The position numbers were made by a program, and so were the translations under genes. The notes beneath the pieces are model-generated. The model saw nothing but the letters and a program-made list of their open reading frames with translations. It had not been told where the DNA came from and did no database searches. A DNA stretch of 64,000 bases from Holacanthus passer (Eukaryota > Chordata > Actinopteri > Pomacanthidae): assembly GCA_025331565.1 (NCBI GenBank), contig JAFREQ010000012.1, positions 9,414,501 to 9,478,500 on the forward strand. The letters run 5' to 3'. Shown in pieces: positions 12,401 through 21,983 of the stretch. Each line of letters starts with the position of its first letter. The first letter of the stretch is position 1.

Positions 12401-13216
12401 TGTTCCCAGTGCCACCAGCCATTTCTGCCTCTCAGCTGCATTGATGGCTCTGAGGTAAAAGTACTGCTCTCCTGGGATGGTCAGGTCAACTCGTGTTGAG
12501 TCAGAGGAATGAACTATTAAAACACAGCAGCAAAAACAAAGGAGTCATGCTTTGCAGAACAATGAAACACAGCATACAGGACAAAGTGATCCATGCAGAC
12601 CTTGGATTTCACAAACGGAAATTTTAATGCTGCCCTTGCAGCCTTTCCAGGCATCTTCTTGAGAGTCATAATAGGACAAAGTTCCTCCATCAAGCACAAA
12701 CCAACGAGGCTGCCAACCTGAAAAAAAAAATCAGATTTCATATTTTTAGATAATTTCTGTAACATTACTGTTTAAGGAGTACGAGTATTAGAATAATTCA
12801 ACACTGAAAATACAGGAAAGAGTTAACCCTGAAGCTACGTAACGTTAGCAACAGCTAACTTAAGCAGTTGTTAAGTCAGATTATAATGACAGATGGTGGC
12901 AAACGCCTAAATTAGCCATGGCGCTGCCTGTTAAGACTTCATAAACACGGCTAACTTCTAATTCGTTCAACAGCTACAGTAGCAAAGTCAAAGAGAACCT
13001 GTTTAATTCAAAGTGGTCTATAAGCTCCATAGTTGAAAGCTGGCTAACGTTAGCTTGCCCGTTGCCTGTTAACGTTATCTCTAAGTCTAAGTAAGCTACG
13101 ACGCTGTCATGCTAGCTAGCTGCCTCAAAACGAGCGCTAAAACCAAAAACAGCCAACGACTGTAAGATCAACTCACCGCTTATGTAATTGGTCCATTTAT
13201 ACAGCATTCCTTCCAT
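6403..13216 (-). CDS. plekha8: PLEKHA8 / FAPP2, PI4P-binding glycolipid transfer protein (complete, 577 aa)
   Basis: Thirteen coding exons (transcript order): 13216-13177, 12717-12601, 12513-12358, 12241-12120, 11836-11678, 11560-11520, 11261-11143, 9897-9525, 8704-8619, 7762-7704, 7362-7161, 6751-6690, 6600-6403. They sum to 1734 nt in one frame. FAPP2 carries glucosylceramide from cis-Golgi to the TGN. The N-terminal PH domain (about residues 1-93, starting MEGMLYKWTNYISG) binds PI4P and Arf1. A coiled-coil and linker follow, with the conserved KSTC.TFLKTLEECMQIAN block. The GLTP fold occupies about 385-577. Its glycolipid-binding residues align with human D360, N364, K367, W407 and H445 as D418, N422, K425, W465 and H503, with identical spacing. 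The protein ends in ESDEVV. It exceeds human (519 aa) because of a Glu/Gln/Asp-rich linker in the 373-bp exon. The ETFFSTM stretch may be a FFAT-like motif (inference). Confidence 0.96.
6800..7097. mobile_element. MITE (non-autonomous DNA transposon, about 300 bp) in a plekha8 intron
   Basis: It is bounded by near-perfect 14-bp terminal inverted repeats: AAAGGTCCAGTGTG at 6800-6813 and CACACTGAACCTTT at 7084-7097. The interior is AT-rich and non-coding, with a G homopolymer near 7022-7033. From memory it matches a very common percomorph MITE whose consensus contains the 'CCACTAGATGCCACTAAAT' stretch seen near the right end. TA flanks both ends, which fits a TA target duplication. It lies between plekha8 exons 6751-6690 and 7362-7161, clear of both splice sites. 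Confidence 0.8.
11676..11677 (-). other. plekha8: Non-canonical GC 5' splice site in plekha8 (GC-AG intron)
   Basis: The exon 11836-11678 encodes the LKTLEECMQIAN block and must end in phase 0 to join the 41-bp exon 11560-11520. The natural junction reads CAGAAG|GCATGT on the minus strand, so the intron begins with GC. It aligns exactly with human LKSSK|MKHP. The nearby GT dinucleotides either introduce a stop or add seven residues at a poor donor. Confidence 0.7.
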
Positions 13217-13696
13217 TGCTTAGTTATGTGTTTTTGCCGTTCATTACTTGTTTATCATAACAAGATATGAGGCACAGCTGATTGCAGCGACTCCATCGGG
13301 CCCCAAGTGTGATTTCTGGAGTAGCGTCCTCGGCTTTACATCTAAGCTACGTAGCCAAAAGTGCGTAAACTTTTTCCTGAATCGAACTATGAGCCTGCGC
13401 GACAGACGACCTATTTGCGTCACAGGGATTTAAGTATTGTGGGCGTTGATCGTAGCGATTGACACAAAAATAAACCAATGAAATGAGAGAATGTGTGTGA
13501 AGGACGGAGCTTAGGAATGAATCCATCCAATTGCAAAAGGAGGAGGGCGGGCAGCTGAACAGAGGCGGCGTTCATTGTAGAAGTTGGCTGCCACGTAGTT
13601 GACATTCCTGCCATGTATTTATTTTAAGTTACTCTATTTTAAGTTTTAATGAGCTTTTGGTAAATGTTGTGAGTAAGTGAGCTGTTGTCTATCAAC
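13217..13696. promoter_or_regulatory. Shared bidirectional promoter of plekha8 and fkbp14
   Basis: This 480-bp interval separates the two divergent start codons. It has CCAAT boxes at 13475-13479 and 13527-13531, a GC-box-like GGAGGGCGGG near 13543-13552 and a CRE-like GCGTCA near 13416-13421. No TATA box is evident on either strand. The same head-to-head pair exists in human, so shared regulation is likely. Transcription start sites were not determined. Confidence 0.65.
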
Positions 13697-14832
13697 ATGA
13701 TCCTTTTTTCCATTTGTTCTATACTGCCCTCTCTCTTTGTGTTGGTCACTGGGGGGAAACTGCCTGAGCCAGAAGTGAAAATAGAAATTATACACAAACC
13801 TCTCATGTGTCACCGCAAATCAAAATATGGAGACATGCTTCTTGTTCATTACGACGGATTCTTGGAGAGTAATGGCACCATCTTTCATTCCAGGTAAATA
13901 GTATATTAATGCTGCATGCATTGTTGTGCAATGTTGTTAAACCTGTGCAGGAACATTGGATCCCTGCTTGTTATAGATGTAAACATTATATACTTATCTA
14001 ATGTAGTAAACTATGCTGCAGCCCATCAATTGTCAGCATCTGTGCTTTTGTCCATCCAGACCTCAACATTAAGTCACCATTCAACCCTTATTGCACATAT
14101 CTGTCACATCAATCCTGTATGTACTGGACTTTTCTTTCTCAAAGAAAACTGTGATGGATCTTTGTGACTCTTGGCAGCCGCAACGAAGGGGACAGAAATC
14201 CAGTATGGTTCACTCTTGGGATCAGAGAGGTGCTCAAAGGTTGGGATAAGGGTCTGCAGAACATGTGCAAGGGAGAGCGCAGGAAACTGACAGTCCCTCC
14301 ATCTCTGGGATATGGCAAGGAAGGAAAAGGTAAGACAGACATGCAAAACATGTTAGAGCAGGACCGTTGCATCAGATCTCCCCTCCTTCCTGTGTTCCAC
14401 CATGACGTATCTGTGCTTCTTTAATATCAATGTTTGTGTTTGTTTACAGGCAAGATCCCTCCGAGCAGTACCCTCATCTTTGACATTGAGCTCATGGACA
14501 TCCAAAATGGTCCCAGGTCACATGAGTCTTTCCGGGACATGGATCTCAATGATGACTGGAAGCTCTCCAAGCAGGAGGTGGGAAATTCTTTTAAACTGCT
14601 TTCCTTTATGTTTTCAATGTACATGTGTTTTGTGCTATTGGTGAATGTTACTATCTCTCTACCTGCGCTACAGGTGAGAGAGTACCTGAAGAAAGAGTTT
14701 CAGAAACATGGATACTCACCTAATGACACACATCATGAAGTGATGGTGGAGGACATCTTCAAAAATGAGGATGAAGATAAGGATGGTTTTATATCTGCAA
14801 GGGAATTCATCTACCAACACGATGAGCTCTAA
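13697..14832 (+). CDS. fkbp14: FKBP14 (FKBP22), ER-lumenal peptidyl-prolyl isomerase (complete, 211 aa)
   Basis: Four exons, 13697-13893, 14178-14329, 14450-14577 and 14674-14832, join in frame (636 nt), giving the same length as human FKBP14. The enzyme catalyses cis-trans isomerisation of X-Pro bonds and acts as a chaperone for collagens III, VI and X in the ER. Residues 1-20 form a hydrophobic signal peptide. The FKBP domain (about 25-135) contains YGDMLLVHYDGFLE, GWDKGLQNMC and LGYGKEGKGKIPP. Two EF-hands follow, with loops starting DLNDDWKLS and DEDKDGFIS. The C-terminal HDEL is an ER-retrieval signal. An in-frame TTG lies 12 nt upstream, but the ATG at 13697 begins directly before the signal peptide. 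The closest paralogue, FKBP7, was considered, but the C-terminal half and the length fit FKBP14. Confidence 0.97.
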
Positions 14833-15160
14833 AAGATGGATTTCATCTACTTTTTTAAACTACCAGAGTGTTTGTTTCATGAATTTCCTCCAAGTATTGT
14901 GAAATGAATTGAGGAATTTGAAATTAGTTACTGGGCAGTTTTTACATGGACCTTTTTTACACTGCGTTTGAACAGTATTGTCTTACTTTTGGTTTAACTT
15001 ACATCAGCTCCATTTTGTATCATTTCATGGAAAATTAGACCCATAATTTATTTCTATTTCTATTCTCAATGCACTGACAATGTCACCACATATTTTTTAG
15101 GCTACAGTACTGGATTAAAACACATTTCATGAAATAAATGTTTTTGAAAACAGAATCTTT
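14833..15160 (+). other. fkbp14: fkbp14 3' untranslated region
   Basis: The AT-rich sequence after the TAA stop ends near an AATAAA signal at 15133-15138, giving a short 3' UTR of about 0.3 kb. A CTAGAGGGCAC motif lies just beyond, at about 15258-15268. Confidence 0.6.
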
Positions 15161-16559
15161 TGCTTATTAATGTTTGTTATATTTACAATACATTTACTGA
15201 CAACTGTTCATGTGTTTGTGATGATAGTATTTTTCTGTGTATGTCTTCATTTATCACTAGAGGGCACTCTTCTCCTAGACTTTTTAAAAAATCATACTCT
15301 GGTGCCTCTTTTTCAATTTGGAAATTTCATACTTGCAGACCAAATTATCAAAATGAGATGTCGACCGGAGTAAATCATGACAAAATATGCTGTAGCCTTA
15401 AATAGTAGGATTTCAGTCACTTGCTGTAATGAATATTCCAAATTCTGTGTTCTACCTTAAAGAATAACATTGATTTTCTTAGGATGTTTAATGTATAAGA
15501 CTAGTGAGCTTTAAACAACCATCACATTCCCTCACTGGTATCCAAAATGTGCATTTTGCAAAAAGAAATGTTGCCTTAAACAGTATCCAGACACGAAATT
15601 GTCTGAGGTTCACTCAGAAGCTTTGCAGCATCAACAGGAAGGACAAGGATTAAAGAAGTCATTGAGATGTGTGGTAGCTGTCAGTGCTCTCAGTCCATTC
15701 TTTTCTTGAAACCATACAAACGAAAGCTCTGTAAGAGTTTGGTTGAGTGATTCTTGACAGCAAGCATAAATTTCCCCAAAAAATACAAAAATGATGCAGT
15801 AGGGATAGAAGAAGTTGCAATCCACCCCCCAAACAGTTATGGCTAAAAACAAGCACGTCAGCTTGTCATGCTTAAAGCGTTAAAGTATAAAGTATTAAAG
15901 CCACTGTAAGACATAATATCAGTTATTCCATTACATAGAGGTAAATGAAAAATGCACCTTGATAAGTGAGTAATACTGTAGCATAGAGACATACTGCAGG
16001 TGTGAATTTCATTTCATACCTTAAACTGTAACTAATCCCACTGCAATGTTCTTATATAAATACTAAAGAAAGAAAGCTATTATTGTTCTTCAATATTTTT
16101 GCAAGAACAACATTCTGATAAGGGCTGACACGCACCAGTGATCCTCCACAGATTTCAGAGTTGCAAACCAGCATGTGAACAACTGTAGTGTCACGACATC
16201 ATTCCTCACAAAGAGCACCTGGTTTTATCTCCACTGATTTTTGAGTTTTTGATATTATCTGGTAAAAACTCCGCGCTGCTGACCACACTGACAGGTAAAA
16301 CTGGACAAGTGGGAACGTTATGCACATTATGAATTTTAAATAAGGCCTTCTGGGTGAAATACCTGGCGAGGATATGGCAATAGCTGTCACAAGACAAATA
16401 AAATGTTGTTAACCACATACCTGTGATTCGCTGTGTTTCAGGCTACAAGCAATCATCACTTGCACAGGGCTGAGTCTTCTGAAAGAACCTCTTCTACAGC
16501 TGTTGGACTGTGGTGGGATTACAATACATGGACACCAACATTGTGAGAAACAGGTCACA
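15161..16559. other. Intergenic or distal 3' UTR sequence between convergent fkbp14 and chn2
   Basis: This AT-rich stretch holds no supportable exon. It could include the distal part of the chn2 3' UTR, because an ATTAAA signal on the minus strand (15492-15487) would allow a longer transcript. No RNA gene or recognisable transposon is seen. Confidence 0.4.
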
Positions 16560-17789
16560 CTATTTTAAGATGAAGTTTTCTATCCTTTAATAAATCATCA
16601 TTTGATAAATTACATTTTTTAATTGCAACCGTCACAAAAATACATTTTGATAAAATGGATTTGTAGAAAGGATTTACTTAATCACATCAAACCAACTGTG
16701 AACATAACATGCTGGGTACAGCTGACTAGTATGATTATTAACTTCTATGGCATTGTGAAGTGAACGGCAACTAGTGCTGCACCGAGCGATGTTACTGACA
16801 TACAAAAAGAAAAAAAAATGGGCCCAGATTATATTTTTCATGTGAAAATATCCCGAATTACAGCATGTAAATGGAAATACCACAAAAATGGAAAACCAAC
16901 ATGTGTGCAGAGGAGCTTATCTCATGTGGTCCACAGTCTGCAACACAGCATGTGAATTAAAATGACCAATATTTAATCCACTTATGAATTCCTCACCATT
17001 ACACTGAGTACACTTCAAAAGAAAACGGTAAATCCACAAACTGTCGCTCTTTCTGATTCTTCTTTTCTCTTGTGAACAGTTTTGTATTTAGACATCAATT
17101 CAACAAACATCATTCTCAACAGTATATATTATTGTGACAAAAGAACATGATGCAGAGTAAAAGACAAAAATAAACATCTTTACAAAATAAATCTTTACAC
17201 TTGTCGCAAAAAAGTGCTTCACGAGCGCCCAATTGTCTCATTTCTCCTATTTTAGCACACGCAGTTAAAATATTGATCATTGGATGATCTGATTTTATCT
17301 ACAATGCAATTTTAACCAGTGTTCCCACTAAAATCACAATATGCACACATGTCACGTGGGAAAATGAAGTTGGCTGCTGCTGTGAGGCTTGGTTTACACA
17401 GCACCAGGTTTTCATTGATTGACAATCTGCCTGGGGCAGATTTCACACAGCGCTGTCATCATGACTGAGGCTACACCAGGTAGTGACAGTCTTCAAATTA
17501 AAGAGAGGAGGGAACAGCACTGTAGGTAGTTAAAAATACTGGATCCTTTCCTAATATAAAAATGATGGTCTCGGCTGACTATGAAAACCAAAAACTTACA
17601 GTAACAAGACAATGTCAACACTAAACCAACTGCAACTAAAACAGTCATGCGGAAAGAAGCGTTTCAAGTTCAATTTGATTACAAACTATTCTGAAACTTC
17701 ATTAGAATCAAGGTGGCTTGAATTTCCTCTTTGACAAAATAAATAATTGTCCTTCGTTGTCCTGTTATAAGGCCCGCATGCCTCAGTCC
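16560..17789 (-). other. chn2: chn2 3' untranslated region (proximal estimate)
   Basis: This non-coding sequence follows the chn2 stop. No minus-strand AATAAA was found. The variant ATTAAA occurs at 16623-16618 and about 16592-16587, supporting an end near 16560-16600 and a UTR of about 1.2 kb. A longer form is possible. Confidence 0.4.
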
Positions 17790-20700
17790 TTAGAATAAGA
17801 CATCTTCATGCTCTATCATAAGCTGCACCACCAGTTTCTGCTGCCTCATGTCATTCAGGGTTGTCAAGGCATTCAGCTCTGGTGGCTGCATGAGCGTCGG
17901 ACCAAAGACAATCCCCAGATTCTCAGCATTCATTAAATTGTCCTTTTCGAACAGCGTAACCCTGTAAAACACAAGATAACTAGTCGGTAAAGAGAGTCGA
18001 ATCAGGCAAAATACAAAAATAGCAAAATATTTGAAAGCGGTTTTCTTTTTGGGTCACGAGGGGATTCTTCAATCATAAATTCAAGGATGAGGCTAGTATT
18101 ATTCTATAATTCTCTTATTTTCAACAAAATCCAATTAAAAGACCAAAACCAATAATGCTTTAGTCCATCCTCCAATGTTTTTCAACCTCTGTACTCTCTC
18201 AAGGAGGTTTCTGGCACAGAGGCTTTTGCTCAAAGATTGCGGCCACACATGCAATAGTTGGTAACAGAATTAATTAATTGTTGAGTTTAGTCTTATTATG
18301 GGGTTTTTAGCAATTCTGAAAAATATAAAACATTACCAGCCTTATCCTCTAAAAAAACCCACTGCATTTCTTGTATTGATGACTTGTGTGTATGGACCAA
18401 CCTCTTGAGATGAGCCATCAGGTAACGTAGGGTCTCATAGTGGGCAGGGGGGAGCTGTAGCAAACTCTCATGGATGGCCTCCAGTCTGGATTCAGCATTT
18501 GGAATTTCTACATTACATTAGTATGATTTGATTAGTACCAGGGCACCACAGGGGAGCAGTAACACATTAATGGTGTGGAATATCCCAGATGTGGAGGAGC
18601 TCTTACTTGCAGCTTGAATAAATTTGGAGTACAAGTCAAACGTGATGACTGGAATGGGAAGGTCTCTTAAGTAGAGCTTCAAAGCACCAGCAATGATGTT
18701 GATGTCTGCATAGGCACTGGCACTGATGTCAGCCTTCTCACCATCTGTTGATCAAAAAAAAAACCCAGAAAATGTAGGAATGATTTGGATGATTTGGATG
18801 AAATAAAATGATAAATTCTCATGTACGTCACAAAATAACAGGCAGGACTATTAAGGGCTGTACTGTGACTGAAACTTCTTATTAAAAATTATAAAGTGGG
18901 GAACAAAAAAATGCCCGAGGCACAGAAATCTGAAGTCAACAAACCTCGGTCAAAGGCGAGCCTCACTTCCTCTATGTGCTCTGAGAAGCCGGACACTCGG
19001 TAGAGACCTTCAGATTTCATACCTGCGACAGAAAATTAATAACAAAAATTAGGCCTCTACTCTAACAAAAGGATCAACGACATCATTGCAAACTAGTCTG
19101 CAGAACACTTGAATGTTTCAGTTTGAGACTGTACCTCTCAGCTCTATCTCTTGGATGCACATGTCCACCACCATGGGTCGTGTTGTGTTGTGAGCTTTGA
19201 CAAGCGTGGTGAGGTCGCAGCTAAACACTTTCTTTATCCTGCGCAGGTCCGGCTGGCAGTCGCTGGGAACCAGTTTGGAGCACTGTTTGTGTACATTCAG
19301 CCCACAATCTGGAAGAGCGAGAGAGAGATAAACAGAGGGGAAGAGAGAGATTAGTCTCAGACTCATGATAACACAACCATCACAGTGGGTTTAAGACTGC
19401 ATTTTGAAAAGGGTTCCCAGAGTCAGTGATAAACTGCACTGTCAGACAGCACAGCCGCTGCTAAGCTGTGTCGGTGCACTGCGCCAAAGGTAGATAACAG
19501 CAAACATGGCAGTGCGGGCAGGGGTTCTTGTTGTAGTTTTAGTCACATGGAGCGTGCTGGACAGCTGGCAAAAGCAAAGTGTGTGTGTGTGTGTGAGAAG
19601 TATGCCAACTGTATGACGGGACAAGTTGGAATGAAGGTTTTTGAAGGAGCCCTACTTGTAGACAGAGGTGTCAGAATGAAACCGTTCATCACAAAGACGT
19701 TTTTACTGCCTGAGCGACGTTAACGCCCGTCTGCTGACTGGGGTCCACGCTCCCACAGTCAGTGCTCGCAGAGAGAGCGTAGCATGAGATAAGGGGAAAA
19801 AATAGAGGCTGAACGTGGAGTGAGAGGGGACAAAGAAGTCTCTCCTGTTTCTCACAGCACATGAGGTGTCTGATGATACCAGTGTTTGCCTCTGGCTTAT
19901 CAGCATGGCAAATGTCTCAACAACAAACACTCTGTTTGGGGAGAAAGCAGCCAAGTCCTCCGATGTGCGCATCAGTTCCAGGACGGTCTGTACAGTGAAT
20001 GAATCTTGTGACCATGGACGGCATAAAAAACCCTCTGCACTCTAATATGCAATCAATCACGTACTTCTGATGCTATATTCGGTCAACAATTACAGTACTT
20101 TGGACCTGTATTTGACCTGTGTTTTATCATCCTTTACACATTTCACCTTTGGCGATTCCTGCTGACAGAGAAACATAACTTACATTTGGATAATTACGCT
20201 GTCAGCACACTACATCACATGGCATTTCTTTGCACACTAACTGGTGAAAAGGGAATTAGAAAACATCTAGTTCCCTTTCACTTTGGTATGACTGTGATTA
20301 AATATTCTTCAGAACAGTGATATGTGGGATTATATAAAAGAGTCTGCCTCACTGGGTTTTTTCTGAAGAATGTTTTGATGAATCACTGACAGGAAGACCT
20401 CGACTTGTTTGTCACAGATATAACAGGAAAAAGGAAAATAACCATAAAACATGACATAAACAAAGCACCGAATAAAAGGGAGAATTCAAACATCGATTAC
20501 AGCACAGTGTTATCCATAGTTCATAGCCTACTTGTGTTATCCATGGTTTACGTGACTTTGTATGTGTAATCTGTGACATGCAATATTGATGTTGGAGTGT
20601 ACAGTTACCTGAGCAGCGGACACCCTGGGCAATGAGGCCCCACATGAAGTTGGCACAATACTCGCACCAGTGTGGCCCTCGAAAGGTGTGTACCTGTGGT

Positions 20701-21983
20701 TAGAGGCAAGACGGTTATACACACACAAATACACTCCACATATTTGCAAGTCATTGCTACGTCCAGTCCAAACTGGAGAAGCTCCTCTTTGATGTACTGG
20801 ATAGAGATTACTTTGTGATCCCAAGCTACAGTGGATGGGACCCCTCGCCAAATGAGAGCATTTGTATATACAAGGCAGATTAAAGGATTTACTATAATGT
20901 GTCTGGCATCTGCTCCTGGGCAATCGGATACATGCACACATGCCTGCAAGCCAAAATAACAGATGTACACCCACTGTGCACCCGAAAAAGCAGAGATAAG
21001 ATGGCAAACGGAGCCACACCTGCATGCACGTGCACCCACACACACACCTCCATTGAAACTTTGAAAAGGTAGAAGTAGACTGATGAGTGAAAAGGGCACA
21101 CGGCAGCTGGTGAGTGGATGTTTTTTGTTCTTTTTCAAAGGGGAGTGTAGAAAAGCTGGGGGTCATTAAAACCTGCCTGTTAACTGAAACCCAAGATACA
21201 ATTGTAAGAATGTTGAGGAGCCCAGAGGCAAAATTCTCCTTTGCATATTTAAAGAACCATAACTAGGTTCTGCTTTCCACAATGAACTGTGCACAGGCAG
21301 TGTGGGGACAAAACTTTTCAATTCTGTAACTGCTTTAACAAAATGAGCAGCCTGAAACAAAAATGGATCTAAGAGCTTTTAAATCAATGCTAATCAATGT
21401 GCTCTGCTGTAAATGGGTTGTGGTATAGTTTATCCATTAGTCCCCCTCAGTGCATATGGGTGTCAGCTGCATTTGTTCTCATCAAACACACACACACACA
21501 CACACACTCTGGTCTATGATGGGACAAGCAAACATCTGAAGCAGGAAAAAAACACATCTGCAGATGCATCCCTTTATTTAACCACTGCAAAGAACTGCTA
21601 ATAGAGAACAGCTGAAAGTGTATTTCATCTTTAGGGGACAAAACAAATTAAGTTGTCAACAGGCATCAGACCTCTCTTAACAAAAACCTGCTCACCTTGA
21701 AGTTGTGTATCTTCTCATAGGAGCACTGCTTCTCCGGTGTGTCTTTCAAGGCACTCCGTCGCACCAGGGGTGAGGAGATCTGTGGACAGGAGGCCAACAG
21801 TTTAATAGGTTTCCACAGAAGCGTTGCCTTGCTCCCCAGTTTGACTCCCAGAGCCAAAGCCAGCAGCTCCTGACGCTTCCTCTCCTGTCTTTTAGCCTTG
21901 TGGGTAATCAGCTCCCCTCCCAAACCTCCTCTGTTTTCTTCAGCCTCCATGCTCGCCTGGTCGGGCTCCCACAGACTCTCCAT
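17790..21983 (-). CDS. chn2: Beta-chimaerin, short form without SH2 (346 aa) from an internal first exon
   Basis: An open frame starting at the ATG 21983-21981 (MESLWEPDQ) runs straight into the shared exon 21779-21696, then uses exons 20693-20609 through 17961-17790 (1041 nt in total). The unique 68 residues include RKRQELLALALGVKLG and LWKPIKLLA. They resemble the N-termini of mammalian alpha1- and beta1-chimaerin, which lack SH2 and come from an internal promoter. C1 and RhoGAP are retained, so the product would be a Rac GAP lacking the SH2 domain. The first exon has no intron before the shared exon: the acceptor used by the long form, just before 21779, is read here as A-S-C-P-Q. The frame stays open upstream to another ATG at 22133. 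I chose 21983 because the family similarity begins there. Transcript evidence is needed to confirm the form. Confidence 0.75.

Noticed and set aside
13521..13600. ER stress response element in the fkbp14 promoter
   Set aside because: CCAAT (13527-13531) and CCACG (13591-13595) are both present but not at the 9-bp spacing required.
20537..21166. 209-residue minus-strand open frame
   Set aside because: It overlaps the true chn2 C1 exon (20693-20609) in another frame and reads on into intron. It shows no domain.
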